Shown here one piece after another: positions 26,183 through 35,057 of a stretch of DNA of 64,000 bases. The notes beneath the pieces are model-generated. The model was not told the origin of the DNA. It saw only the letters and a list, made by a program, of their open reading frames with translations, and did no database searches. Origin of the DNA: JACVRW01 sp963813495. GTDB lineage: Bacteria > Actinomycetota > Thermoleophilia > Solirubrobacterales > Thermoleophilaceae. The stretch is taken from positions 1,116,001 to 1,180,000 of the forward strand of contig CAWEZC010000005.1 of the NCBI GenBank assembly GCA_963813495.1, given 5' to 3'. Position numbers and translations under genes: made by a program. Within the stretch, counting starts at the first letter, position 1, and each line of letters starts with the position of its first letter.

Positions 26183-27320
26183 GGCGCTGCGCCTCGGGGA
26201 GCCCCTCCAGCTTCTTCAGCGTGTTGTTCTCGATCTGGCGGATGCGCTCGCGCGTGACTCCGAAGGCGCGACCCACCTCCTCGAGCGTGCGCGCCTTCTC
26301 ACCCGAGAGCCCGTAGCGCATCTCGATGACCTCGCGCTCGCGCGCGGGAAGGGCGTCGAGGGCCGCACGCACGTTCTCGCGGCGGAGGTTCTCGTTGGCG
26401 AGCTCGAATGGAGACTCGGCCGAGTCGTCCTCCACGAAGTCGCCCAGCTCGGAGTCCTCCTCCTCGCCGATCGGCTTCTCCAGCGACACGGGCAGCTGCG
26501 CGATACGCAGGATGTCCTTCACCTCGCGCGCGGTCCACTGGAGCTCGAGCGCGATCTCCTCCGGGATCGGCTCGCGGCCAAACTCCTGCACGAGCTGGCG
26601 CTCGACGTGCACGACCTTGTTCAGTTTCTCGACCATGTGGACCGGGATGCGGATCGTGCGCGCCTTGTCGGCGATCGCGCGGGTCACCGCCTGGCGGATC
26701 CACCAGGTCGCGTAGGTGGAGAACTTGTAGCCGCGGCGGTAGTCGAACTTCTCGACCGCCCGGATGAGACCGAGCGAACCCTCCTGGATGAGGTCGAGGA
26801 AGGACAGGCCGCGGCCCAGGTAGCCCTTGGCGATCGACACCACTAGCCGCAGGTTGGCCTCGATCATCTGCTGCTTGGCGAGCATGTCGCCGCGCTCGAT
26901 GCGCCGGGCGAGCAGGACCTCCTGGCCGGCCGTGAGCAGTTCGACCCGGCCGATCGAGCGCAGATAGAGGCGCAGCGAATCGAGGCTGGGCTCGACCGTC
27001 AGGTCGATCTCGGGTTTCTTGGTCGCCGTCTGCGCCGGCTGGGCACCATCGCCGTCACCTGGCACGGCAGCCAGGCCGCCGCCGGGCCGGCCGCCGTCGG
27101 CCGCCACGATCTCTACGCCACTGTCGAGCAGGTACGCGCGGAACTCGACGATCTGCTCCTTGTTGACCTCGACCTCCTCGAGGCAGGCCGCGATCTCTTC
27201 GAACGTGAGGTAGCCGCGCTCCCGTCCCTCAGCCGCGAGTCCTCGCAGCTCCTCGATGTCGAGAAAACGGGGCTCTGCCGGTTCCTCCAGCAGCGCCACA
27301 GCCTCTTCCTTCTGCGTCAA
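26166..27320 (-). CDS. rpoD: Primary sigma factor (RpoD/SigA type)
   Basis: Housekeeping sigma subunit that directs RNA polymerase to sigma-70 promoters. A short region 1.1 (EELRGLAAEGRERGYLTFEEI) is followed by region 1.2 (DSLRLYLRSIGRVELLT), region 2 with FLDLIQEGSLGLIRAVEKFD and YATWWIRQAVTRAI, region 3, and region 4 with the helix-turn-helix RTLEEVGRAFGVTRERIRQIE. At 384 residues it is compact. Starts with TTG, with AAAGGAG 8 nt upstream. A motif shared with the fusA leader lies upstream. Confidence 0.95.
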   Translation of the reverse strand: MTQKEEAVALLEEPAEPRFLDIEELRGLAAEGRERGYLTFEEIAACLEEVEVNKEQIVEFRAYLLDSGVEIVAADGGRPGGGLAAVPGDGDGAQPAQTATKKPEIDLTVEPSLDSLRLYLRSIGRVELLTAGQEVLLARRIERGDMLAKQQMIEANLRLVVSIAKGYLGRGLSFLDLIQEGSLGLIRAVEKFDYRRGYKFSTYATWWIRQAVTRAIADKARTIRIPVHMVEKLNKVVHVERQLVQEFGREPIPEEIALELQWTAREVKDILRIAQLPVSLEKPIGEEEDSELGDFVEDDSAESPFELANENLRRENVRAALDALPAREREVIEMRYGLSGEKARTLEEVGRAFGVTRERIRQIENNTLKKLEGLPEAQRLRDAS

Positions 27321-27360
27321 CCCCTCGCTCCTTTGACACCCTGCAGGCCCCCCCGTAGCG

Positions 27361-27375
27361 GGCTTATCTCTATGT
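27361..27375 (-). promoter_or_regulatory. Candidate rpoD promoter core
   Basis: Minus-strand ACATAGAGATAAGCC lies about 40-55 nt upstream of the sigma factor start. It matches the fusA-leader motif at 14 of 15 positions. TAGAGAT could be the -10 element. No clear -35. Confidence 0.4.
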
Positions 27376-27532
27376 CAGGTTGTGCGTCCGCGGCATGAGC
27401 CGCGAGGGGCTGAGCGCTGTGGGCCAAGACCAAGGCTGGCAGCCGGAGGCCAGTCTACAACGGGTTTGTGCGTTTTGCCCCGTGCCCCTCGGGCGCGATT
27501 GCCCTGGCCGCCGGCCGCTCGCGGTCCGTAAG

Positions 27533-27538
27533 TAGAGT
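27533..27538 (+). promoter_or_regulatory. -10 element of a leaderless promoter (GTP cyclohydrolase)
   Basis: TAGAGT ends 5 bp before ATG 27544. Transcription would begin at or next to the start codon, giving a leaderless mRNA, as is common in actinobacteria. No ribosome binding site is visible upstream of the ATG, which agrees. Confidence 0.45.
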
Positions 27539-27543
27539 TGATC

Positions 27544-28554
27544 ATGTCCATGACTGAGCGAATCGCCCTGCTCGGAAGCGACGTCCAAGCTCGCCGTCCG
27601 TCCACTCAAGTCAGCCTCTCGCGCGTAGGCGTGACCGGCGTGGAGAAGGTCATCCGCATCCGTGTGAACGGCTACGAGCAGCTCTACTACGCCGAGCTCG
27701 AATGCTTCGTGGACCTGGGCCCGGAGCAGAAGGGCGCGCACATGTCGCGCTTCGAAGAGGTGGTCAACGAGGCCATCGACGAGGTGATCCTGGGCGAAGC
27801 CTTCAAGGCCGAGACGCTCGCCGCCCACATCGCCGAGCGGGTGCGCGACCGCCAGGACGCCCGCCGCGCGGAGGTCACGATCGCCGCCCGCTACCCGGAG
27901 CACAAGGCCACGCCCGCGTCGGGTGCGCGCACGCAGGAGATCTACACCATGTTCGGCGCCGCGGTTGCTTCCGCCACCGGGACGCGCCGGATGGTGGGAG
28001 TCGAGGCGCAGGGCATGACCGCCTGTCCCTGTGCGCAGGAGATGGTCATGGAGCGCTCCCAGGAGCGCCTGCAGGACGCCGGCTTCTCCGACGACGAGAT
28101 CTCGCGGGTGTTCGAGTCGGTGCCGGTGGCCACGCACAACCAGCGCGGCATCGGAACCCTGTACGTGGGCTGCCCGGAGGGCTGCGAGGACTCGATCCAG
28201 GCCGAGACCCTGCTCGAGATCGTCGAGGCTTCTATGAGCTCCGAGATCTACGAGCTGATGAAGCGCTCGGACGAGGTCGAGGTGGTGGAGAAGGCCCACA
28301 TGCACCCGCGCTTCGTCGAGGACTGCGTTCGCGAGATGGTGCGCATGGCGGGCGAGCGCTTTGCCTCACTGGGTGAGAACGCGTTCATCTCGGCCCGCCA
28401 GGAGAACCTCGAGACGATCCACAAGCACAACGTCGTGGCCGAGCGCCACGGCCTGCTGGGCGAGCTGCGCGAGGAGCTGGCCGACGGCGCGCGTGCCTCT
28501 CACCACGTGAGCATGCAGGAGTGGCTGCAGGCCGGCGGTTCCGGCTCGGCTTGA
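27544..28554 (+). CDS. mptA: GTP cyclohydrolase type IB (MptA/FolE2 family)
   Basis: First enzyme of pterin/folate synthesis, opening the GTP imidazole ring to form dihydroneopterin phosphate. Motifs of the COG1469 family include GMTACPCAQEM (metal-binding Cys), ATHNQRGIGTLYV (His), and EKAHMHPRFVEDCVREMV toward the C-terminus. Length about 336 residues. Whether it is the archaeal MptA form (cyclic phosphate product) or the bacterial FolE2 form cannot be told by eye; the HMHPRFVEDCVR region is more MptA-like. The start is ATG 27544 next to a -10 element; TTG 27538 and ATG 27550 are alternatives. Confidence 0.9.
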   Translation: MSMTERIALLGSDVQARRPSTQVSLSRVGVTGVEKVIRIRVNGYEQLYYAELECFVDLGPEQKGAHMSRFEEVVNEAIDEVILGEAFKAETLAAHIAERVRDRQDARRAEVTIAARYPEHKATPASGARTQEIYTMFGAAVASATGTRRMVGVEAQGMTACPCAQEMVMERSQERLQDAGFSDDEISRVFESVPVATHNQRGIGTLYVGCPEGCEDSIQAETLLEIVEASMSSEIYELMKRSDEVEVVEKAHMHPRFVEDCVREMVRMAGERFASLGENAFISARQENLETIHKHNVVAERHGLLGELREELADGARASHHVSMQEWLQAGGSGSA

Positions 28555-28710
28555 TAGCCGACCGCGCGGCGCCGGTCTGTCGCGCCCACGCACGAATTCT
28601 TGATCGAAAAGCTGCGAAGCTCATCCGTATGTCCAGACGGGGTTTGGTATGTCAACGTGGATGGGAACCCCGACGATGAGACTCGCGCACCACATCCCCC
28701 CGGAGGCCCA

Positions 28711-29151
28711 GTGACGCAAGGGCAACAAATACCTCTTTCACAGGACGCCGCGCTGGTGGTGGCCCTCGCCGGCACCGCGATGCCGTTCGCCCATTCGGCC
28801 GAGGACGAGGCCGAGCGCTGGCTGCGCGCCCTGCGCCTGCACGGCCAGGTGGGCGCTGCGCTCCAGGGCCTGGGCGTGGGCGAATCGCCGCTGATGGCCG
28901 AGGGCGAGGAGGTGCCGGATCAGGAGACCCCCACGCTGGGACCGGACGTGCTCGATGAGGTCACTCGCCGCGCCGGCGAGTTCGCCGCGGCCCGCAGCGC
29001 CGACACCGTGGGCACCGCCGACCTCATGTTCGCCGTGCTGGATGTCTACGGCAAGCTCTTCGACCGCACGCTGTACCTGCGCGGCACGAGCCGCGAGGAG
29101 CTGACCGAGCGCCTCGTGGGCGCCGGCGTCGCGCAAGCGCCCAAGGCCTAG
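28711..29151 (+). CDS. Stand-alone Clp N-domain-like protein
   Basis: A 146-residue cytoplasmic protein. ALRLHGQVGAALQGLGVGES, then LDEVTRRAGEFAAARSADTVGTADLMFAVLD resemble the two helical repeats of Clp N-terminal domains, where 'A...A..VGTEHLLLALL' occurs. No ATPase part is present. It could be an adaptor or a ClpC-like substrate binder. The start GTG 28711 is chosen because GGAGG lies 5 nt upstream; the longer frame from 28600 is unlikely. The 155-bp gap to the cyclohydrolase shows TTGATC but no firm promoter. Confidence 0.55.
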   Translation: MTQGQQIPLSQDAALVVALAGTAMPFAHSAEDEAERWLRALRLHGQVGAALQGLGVGESPLMAEGEEVPDQETPTLGPDVLDEVTRRAGEFAAARSADTVGTADLMFAVLDVYGKLFDRTLYLRGTSREELTERLVGAGVAQAPKA

Positions 29152-29447
29152 CCGGCCAACTCGTCGGCCCGGGCCACCGGATGGCGCCGGGCCAGGTACT
29201 CCAGGCCGGCGGTGCTGCCCACCGGACCGAGAGGCGAGACCGTGGCCGCGAGCAGCACCCAGGGAAAGGTGCCGCGCCGGCAGCCGTAGGCCACCAGCAG
29301 GCAGAGGATGATCCAGCCCACGCCGTGGGTCCATCCGAGCACCTGCTCGGCCGTCTCGCCCAGCCCCCCGATGGCCACCACCAGCAGCGCGGCGAAGATG
29401 CACACCTCGGCGATCGAATAGAGCCGCACGGCCTGGAAGTAGGACAC
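29148..29447 (-). CDS. DUF3817-family membrane protein
   Basis: A 99-residue protein with three hydrophobic segments. FQAVRLYSIAEVCIFAALLVVA, WTHGVGWIILCLLVAY and TFPWVLLAATVSPLGPVGS match the layout of DUF3817, small actinobacterial membrane proteins with a His in the second helix. Function unknown. Its last 4 bp overlap the convergent Clp-N-like gene; the VTT protein gene precedes it by 9 bp. Confidence 0.75.
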   Translation of the reverse strand: MSYFQAVRLYSIAEVCIFAALLVVAIGGLGETAEQVLGWTHGVGWIILCLLVAYGCRRGTFPWVLLAATVSPLGPVGSTAGLEYLARRHPVARADELAG

Positions 29448-29456
29448 CGCCTGAGA

Positions 29457-30119
29457 CTAGGCGGGCCGGGCCCGGCGCCCGGCCGTGATCTGCCGGCGCA
29501 CGAACAGCGCGCCCGCGAGGCCGAGGACCAGCAGCAGCGCCACCGCCAGGATCGCCTCGGGCGAGGTCAGGTTGCCGAGGCTCCCGCCGAGCGCGGTGTA
29601 GGCGAACACCTTGGGCGCGCCGCCCACCAGCGTGCCGAGCGCGAGCTGGCCGAAGCGCAGCCGCGTGAGCCCGGCGCTGTAGTTGACGAGCCCCCAGGGC
29701 AACAGCGGCACGATGCGCGACTCCATCACGGCGACCGCGCCGTTGCGGGTGAGGAAGTCCTCGATCACGCGCGTGCGCTCCGGCAGCAGCGCTCCATGGT
29801 GCTCCCCCGCCAGGTGGCGCGAGATGGCCATCTGCAGGAGCGAGGCGACGGTGACCGCGACCAGCGTGAGCGGAAATCCCGCCGCGGTGCCGAACAGCAG
29901 GCCGCCTGCGCCCGCGAGGACCGGCCAGGTGATCACGAAGTTGGCCACCACGAACAGCGGCACGTAGGCCACCAGCGCCCAGCCGCCGAGGCTCTCGCCG
30001 AAGTCGCGCGCCTCGTCGGCGCTCGGCACCGAGCCCGTGACCAGCACGAGCACGAACACGGTCCCCGCGACCGCGCCGAAGGTGGCGATGCGCCTGATCG
30101 CCGCACGGCGCGAGTCCAT
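29457..30119 (-). CDS. TVP38/TMEM64 (VTT domain) membrane protein
   Basis: A 220-residue inner-membrane protein of the VTT/DedA superfamily. The core has VITWPVLAGAGGLLFGTAAGFPLTL, then ESRIVPLLPWGLVNYSAGLTRLRFGQLALGTLVGGAPKVF, the family's conserved R...P..P...NY.AG segment. Bacterial members are linked to lipid scrambling or membrane homeostasis. It diverges from the response regulator gene with 68 bp between. Confidence 0.82.
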   Translation of the reverse strand: MDSRRAAIRRIATFGAVAGTVFVLVLVTGSVPSADEARDFGESLGGWALVAYVPLFVVANFVITWPVLAGAGGLLFGTAAGFPLTLVAVTVASLLQMAISRHLAGEHHGALLPERTRVIEDFLTRNGAVAVMESRIVPLLPWGLVNYSAGLTRLRFGQLALGTLVGGAPKVFAYTALGGSLGNLTSPEAILAVALLLVLGLAGALFVRRQITAGRRARPA

Positions 30120-30187
30120 GCGCCGGAGGGTAGAGCCTGTCCGCGGCTCTCAGCTCACTCTCAGGTCGGTCGCGCCATCATGGACGC

Positions 30188-30872
30188 GTGAAGGTCCTGA
30201 TCGTCGAGGACGACGTGCCGATGGCGTCCGCGCTGCGCCGCGGCCTGCGCGCCGAGGGCATGGTGGCCGACGTCGCCGTGCGCGGCGAGGATGCGATCTG
30301 GATGATCGCCGCCGGCGAGTTCGACGCGGTGGTGCTCGACGTGATGCTGCCCGGCATCGATGGCTTCGAGACCTGCCGGCGCCTGCGCGGTGACGGTGTC
30401 TGGACCCCGATCATCATGCTCACCGCGCGCGACGGCGTGGACCGACAGGGTGCGCGGCCTCGACGAGGGCGCCGACGACTACCTGGTCAAGCCCTTCTCG
30501 CTCGCCGAGCTGCTGGCCCGGCTGCGGGCGCTCGCCCGACGCGGCCCGGTAGAGCGGCCGGTGGTGCTGGAGGTGGGCGACCTGCGCCTGGATCCGGCCA
30601 CCCGCGAGGTGTGGCGCGGGGACAGCGAGATCGAGCTCTCGCCCAAGGAGTTCGCGCTCCTCGAGGCATTCATGCGCCGGCCCGGCGAGGTGCTCTCCCA
30701 GCTGGCGCTGCTCGAGCACGCCTGGGACTACGACTACGAGAACCGCTCCAACGTGGTCGAGGTCTACGTGCGCTACCTGCGCGAGAAGATCGACCGGCCC
30801 TTCGGGGTGCGCTCGCTCGAGACGGTGCGCGGCGCGGGCTACCGGCTGCGCCGGGACGGCGGAGCCGAGTGA
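30188..30872 (+). pseudogene. OmpR-family response regulator, single-base frameshift
   Basis: The receiver domain begins MKVLIVEDDVPMASALRRGL with phospho-acceptor Asp in VVLDVMLPG. The reading frame breaks near 30442, where one extra C (gtggaCCgacagg) shifts it. The next frame then resumes exactly in register with VRGLDEGADDYLVKPFSLAEL and a complete winged-helix DNA-binding domain ending RGAGYRLRR. Removing one C restores a normal protein of about 228 residues. The frame is either truly broken, a sequencing indel, or recoded. The partner kinase starts in a GTGA overlap and is intact. Confidence 0.8.
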
Positions 30873-32200
30873 GCCGCGTGCCGATCCGGCTGCGGCTCAC
30901 GGCCGCCTTCGCTCTGGCGATGCTGCTGGTGCTGGGAGCGGCCGCGGTGTTCGTCTATCTGCGCCTCGACGCCGACCTCACGGAAAGCCTCGACAACGGG
31001 CTGGAGGCGCGGGCGGCCGCGGTGGCCCGCAGCGGCAACGCCGACGCCGGCGCACCGGAGGAGGCCGAGGAGGGCTTCGCCCAGATCTTCGGCTCGGATG
31101 GCCGACGGGTGAGCTCGGCCGGCGGCGTTCGCGGCCCGGCGCTCGACGCGGGCCAGATCCAGGAGGCGGCGTCCGGCGAGCAGCTGCGCTTCGAGCGCTC
31201 TTACGAGGGTGTTGAGGACGGCGCGCGCGTGCTGGCCCGCCCGGCGCCGGACGGCTCCGTGGTGGCGGTGGGGCAGTCGCTCGAGGATCGCGCCGAGACC
31301 CTGTCCGGCGTGGCCGCATCGTTCGCCATCGGTGGCCCGGTCGCCGTGCTGCTGGCGTCACTGCTCGGCTACGCGCTCTCGTCGGCAGGGCTGCGTCCGG
31401 TGGAAGCGATGCGCCGCCGGGCCAGCGAGGTCTCGTTCGGCGCGGAGGGCGAGCAGCTGCCGCTGCCGGCGGCGCACGACGAGGTGCGCCGCCTGGGCGA
31501 GACCCTCAACGAGATGCTCGCCCGCCTGCGCGGCTCCTACGAGCGCGAACGGCGCTTCGTGGCCGACGCCAGCCACGAGCTGCGCACGCCGCTCGCCGTG
31601 CTCAAGACCGAGCTCGAGGGCACGCTGCGCTCGGCCGATCTCAGCCCGGAAGCTCGCGAGTCCCTCACCGCCGCGCTCGGCGAAGCCGATCACCTGGCTC
31701 AGCTGGCCGACGACCTGCTGCTGATAGCCCGCTCCGGCGACGGCGCGCTGCCCGTGCAGCGCGAGCGCGTGGACGTGCGCGAGCTGCTCGATCACGCCGG
31801 TCAGCGCTTCGAGGAGCGCGCCCGCTCCGAGGGCCGCGCGATCTCGGTCGACGCCCCCGACGGGCTCGAAGCCCGGCTCGATCCGCTGCGCATGCGGCAG
31901 GCGCTCGGCAACCTGGTGGACAACGCGCTGCGTCACGGCTCGGGGAGCGTGCACCTCGGCGCGCGCTCTGACAACGGCGCTCTGGAGATCTCGGTGAGCG
32001 ACGAGGGCCGGGGCTTCCCCGAGGAGCTCGAGCCCCAGGCCTTCGAGCGCTTCACCCGCGGTGATGCCGCGCGCACACGCGGGGGCGCCGGCCTCGGACT
32101 GGCCATCGTCAGTGCGATCGCCGAGGCGCACGGAGGCAGCGCGGCCATCGACGGCGCGCCCGGCGCTCGCTCCACCGTGCGCCTGTGGCTGCCGGCGTGA
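30869..32200 (+). CDS. Sensor histidine kinase
   Basis: Membrane sensor kinase of 443 residues. An N-terminal helix (LTAAFALAMLLVLGAAAVFVYL), an extracytoplasmic domain of about 125 residues, a second helix, HAMP, then the H-box FVADASHELRTPLAVLKTEL and the ATP-binding domain (N-box NLVDNALRHG, DEGRGFPEEL, GGAGLGLAIV). The GTG start at 30869 overlaps the regulator stop (GTGA). The long frame reading from the regulator into the kinase is an artefact of the regulator's frameshift. The signal sensed is unknown. Confidence 0.92.
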   Translation: MSRVPIRLRLTAAFALAMLLVLGAAAVFVYLRLDADLTESLDNGLEARAAAVARSGNADAGAPEEAEEGFAQIFGSDGRRVSSAGGVRGPALDAGQIQEAASGEQLRFERSYEGVEDGARVLARPAPDGSVVAVGQSLEDRAETLSGVAASFAIGGPVAVLLASLLGYALSSAGLRPVEAMRRRASEVSFGAEGEQLPLPAAHDEVRRLGETLNEMLARLRGSYERERRFVADASHELRTPLAVLKTELEGTLRSADLSPEARESLTAALGEADHLAQLADDLLLIARSGDGALPVQRERVDVRELLDHAGQRFEERARSEGRAISVDAPDGLEARLDPLRMRQALGNLVDNALRHGSGSVHLGARSDNGALEISVSDEGRGFPEELEPQAFERFTRGDAARTRGGAGLGLAIVSAIAEAHGGSAAIDGAPGARSTVRLWLPA

Positions 32201-32242
32201 AGGCCGGGCCGGGCCGCGGCAGCCCCGGGCTACGATGAACGC

Positions 32243-32656
32243 ATGCACAGGCTGCTCGTCTACGGCCCCACCGAGCGCGCCGATGCCGCCCTGCGCGAGG
32301 CCGGACGACGGGCGCGTGAGGAGGGTGATCGTCTGACCGTCATCTCGCTCGTGCGCGAGGAGCCCACTTCGAGCCCGCGCTGCTGCGATACCCGCTCGCG
32401 GCTGTGGAACGAGATCTGCCGCGAGCTGGCCGGACGCGACCTGACGCGCGCCTGGATGGTGCTCGACGGCGACGACGAGGTCCGGCTCGACACGATCACC
32501 ACTCCGGGCTGGCACCCCGCCGACGTCCTCGCACAGGAGGCGCTGGCCCGCGGCGCGGACGAGATCGTGCTGGCCGACCCCGGGGCCAGCGGCCTGGGTC
32601 GCCTGGAACGGCGGCGGCTGCGGCGGCGCAGCCCGCTGCCCGTCAGCGCCGGCTGA
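32243..32656 (+). CDS. Universal-stress-like small protein
   Basis: 137 residues. The N-terminal strand and helix (HRLLVYGPTERADAALREAGRRAREEGDRLTVISLV) and the C-terminal ADVLAQEALARGADEIVLADP resemble a Usp/nucleotide-binding alpha/beta fold. The usual GxxG nucleotide loop is not clear. A Cys pair (PRCCDTRS) lies in the middle. Function not assigned. Starts at ATG 42 bp after the kinase; its last 14 bp overlap the convergent beta-propeller gene. Confidence 0.45.
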   Translation: MHRLLVYGPTERADAALREAGRRAREEGDRLTVISLVREEPTSSPRCCDTRSRLWNEICRELAGRDLTRAWMVLDGDDEVRLDTITTPGWHPADVLAQEALARGADEIVLADPGASGLGRLERRRLRRRSPLPVSAG

Positions 32657-33891
32657 GCAGCCCGGCCCGGATCGCGCCGGTGCGCATGCGCTGGGGATGG
32701 TCGCCCACCCTGATGCTGGCCACCTCGCGCGCCCTGCGCCAGGAGATCACCGAGACGCGGTCGTCGCCCGCCACGGAGACGAAGCAGTAGCGGCCGTCCT
32801 CGCTCGTCGTCGACCAGTAGGGCGTGCGACCCACGTCGATGATGCGCTCGGGCTGGAGTGTGCGGCGGCTGACGATGGCCGCATAGTCGGACATCGAGCC
32901 CGCCACGCAGAACTTGGTCCCGCGCGGGTTGATGGTCAGTCCGTGGTGGGCGGAGTCGAGCAGGTACTCCTGCCGGGGCAGCCCGCGCGAGCGGGCGCTC
33001 AGCGGCAGCAGGGCGAGGCGCCGCGGACGGTCGAGCTCGAGGTCGTACTCCACGAAGCCGTGGAAGAAGGAGAGCTGGAAGTAGACGTAGCGCTCGCCCG
33101 GCGCGATGGCCATCGGGCGGACGGCCGAGCTCAGGCCGAGCGCGCCGAACTCGGCGAGCTTCTGGCCCATGTCGATGCGGCGCTTGACCCGCAGCGTGCG
33201 GGCGTCGATCACCTCGAAGACGCGCTCACCCTTGGTGGCGGATTGCTCGGGGTCGTCGGTGTCGGTGAAGACGGTGCCGATGCTCGCGTGGAAGATCGTC
33301 TTGCCGTCCTCCGAGTAGTTGTTCTCGTGGGGCTGGTCGCCGGAGGGAATGCGGCCCACGATCTCGCCGTTGCGCGTGTCGAGCACGTTGACGTTGCGCG
33401 CCGTGGAGGCCGAGACCAGCAGGCGCCGGCCGTCGGGTGACAGGGCCATGTGGTCGGCCCGGTTGCCGTCGACCTTCGTGCGCCAGACGATCTCCCTCGT
33501 CCTCAGGCTGATGGCCACGACGTCGGCGAAGCTGGGCCGCGAGAAGTAGACGAAGCGGCCGTCCTTGGACACGAAGCCGTCGTCGACGTACTGGTTGTTG
33601 CCCTCCCCGACCAGCACGCGGATGCTGTCGTAGATCGCTTTGCGGGCAGGGTCGGCCTCGATCTCGGCCACGCGCTCGGCCCGGTCGGGAATGACGTTGA
33701 GGCGAGCCAGCCGCTTGAAGCCCGGCAAAGCGATCACGTCCGCCGTGCCCGCCCAGTTGTTGGAGACGATCAGCACGTCCTGTGTGCGCTTGGCCTTGGG
33801 CGCCGCTCCCGCGATGGCACTCGCCGGGAGCAGCGCGGCGAGCAGCAGGGCGAGCGGAATCAGGGCCAGGGAAGCGGGCGCCGCGGAGCAT
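32643..33891 (-). CDS. Secreted YVTN-type beta-propeller, frameshift in the signal peptide
   Basis: Exported propeller of about 400 residues with repeated ADHMALSPDGRRLLVSAS, NVNVLDTRNGEIVGRIPSG and YWSTTSEDGRYCFVSVAGDDRVSVI strands; function unknown. The uninterrupted frame begins at GTG 33776, lacking an export signal. Directly upstream the same frame reads a perfect hydrophobic core (LALIPLALLLAALLPASA) but has no start codon. ATG 33891 (MLRGARF) in the neighbouring frame joins it if one G of the GGG at 33869-33871 is removed. Hence a one-base indel in the signal peptide is likely. Confidence 0.75.
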
Positions 33892-34028
33892 GTCGGCGGC
33901 AGCCTACGACAAGCGGGTCAGCCCCAGGCGCCCGGGGCGTTGCGCTGGTGCGCCGGCCGAGGATCGTCGGGCCGGAAACCTCGAGCCTGACCACCCGCCA
34001 GTCGCCTCGGCGCTCGCCTCGTCCTTGG

Positions 34029-34871
34029 TCATGCGTCGAGGCTACGCTCCTTTGCCACCCCGTAGGCGCCCGTGATCACGAGCGTCACGATCAGCCCGAT
34101 CAGGACCCAGGCCATCGGCTCCTCCCACTCGACGTCGCCGGAGTAGCGGGCCAGCGCGATCGCCAGGAACAGGCCGAGCAGGCCCGCACCGAGCATCACG
34201 AAGCGCGAGCGCTGCAGGTCGTTCTCGCGCACGGTCAGCGCCGCCAGCACGCCGACCCCGACGAACCAGGCCGACAGCGCATGCGAGGTCAGCGGCGTGA
34301 GCGGCCAGGGCCAGATGTCGATCGCGGTACCGGAGGCGAACAGCAGCACGGCGCCGATCGCGAGCATCGTGGCGGAGATGGCCAGGAAGCCCGCCTTGAG
34401 CACGATGGGCAGTCCCGGGCCCTTGGGCGGGTCGCCCCCGGGCATCCGCAGCTGCATCACGATCAGGACGGCCAGGCCCAGCGGGATCACGATGTAGACC
34501 ACGAGCCAGGCCCAGGCAGCGAACGCGGGGAGGAAGTCCGGCCCCTCGAAGTGGAAGAGGTCGGTGTCGAGCAGGGTGGCCACCAGCTTGATCGTGGCCA
34601 CCACCAGCACCGCGAAGGCCACCGGACGCACCTCGGCCCAGCTGCGCGCCCGCGAGGCCGGGAACAGCAGCACGAAGCCGATGTAGAAGAAGGCGCCGTC
34701 GACCGCCGCGGTCACCGGGGCAAGGATCGTCCAGGCAAAGAAGTCCTCGGTGCGCTCGGAGAAGATGAAGAGCTGGGTGCCGCCCAGCAGGACGAGGATG
34801 CTGCCCACCAGGAAGAGAGCCTTCAAAGCGGGCAGGACGGGGCGAACCTGCTGTTGCTGTTGAGGGGCCAT
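34029..34871 (-). CDS. Polytopic membrane protein, unknown
   Basis: A 280-residue protein with about eight hydrophobic helices. Starting at ATG 34871 (MAPQQQQQVRPVLPALKALF) gives a short Gln-rich cytosolic start; an in-frame ATG at 34946 is less likely. Acidic residues and HF occur in loops (LLDTDLFHFEGPDFLPAFAAWAWL). No family recognised. No operon partner: 153 bp separate it from the minus-strand gene upstream, with a terminator between. Confidence 0.7.
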   Translation of the reverse strand: MAPQQQQQVRPVLPALKALFLVGSILVLLGGTQLFIFSERTEDFFAWTILAPVTAAVDGAFFYIGFVLLFPASRARSWAEVRPVAFAVLVVATIKLVATLLDTDLFHFEGPDFLPAFAAWAWLVVYIVIPLGLAVLIVMQLRMPGGDPPKGPGLPIVLKAGFLAISATMLAIGAVLLFASGTAIDIWPWPLTPLTSHALSAWFVGVGVLAALTVRENDLQRSRFVMLGAGLLGLFLAIALARYSGDVEWEEPMAWVLIGLIVTLVITGAYGVAKERSLDA

Positions 34872-34990
34872 GGGGCCGGAGTGTGCCGATGTCTCGGCCG
34901 GCGCCGAGCTCGGGGTGGCAGGGGACGTGGCAAAGGAGGCGGGCATGAGGGCCCTGACCGGCGCGGGGCCGCGTTTATTCCATGCGCCGC

Positions 34991-35030
34991 AAAAAAGGCC
35001 GGCGCCCCGATGTTCGTCGGGGCGCCGGCC
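34991..35030 (-). terminator. Strong intrinsic terminator
   Basis: Perfect 14-bp stem GGCCGGCGCCCCGA / TCGGGGCGCCGGCC with a 6-nt loop, followed on the minus strand by six T. It ends the transcript of the secreted protein gene at 35058-35840. Confidence 0.92.
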
Positions 35031-35057
35031 GCTGCTGCCGGCGGTTCGGCTCTTGGA

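Noticed and set aside
30188..32200. A single 670-residue receiver-kinase hybrid
   Set aside because: It arises only because the response regulator's frameshift falls into the frame of the kinase; the middle part is out-of-frame nonsense.
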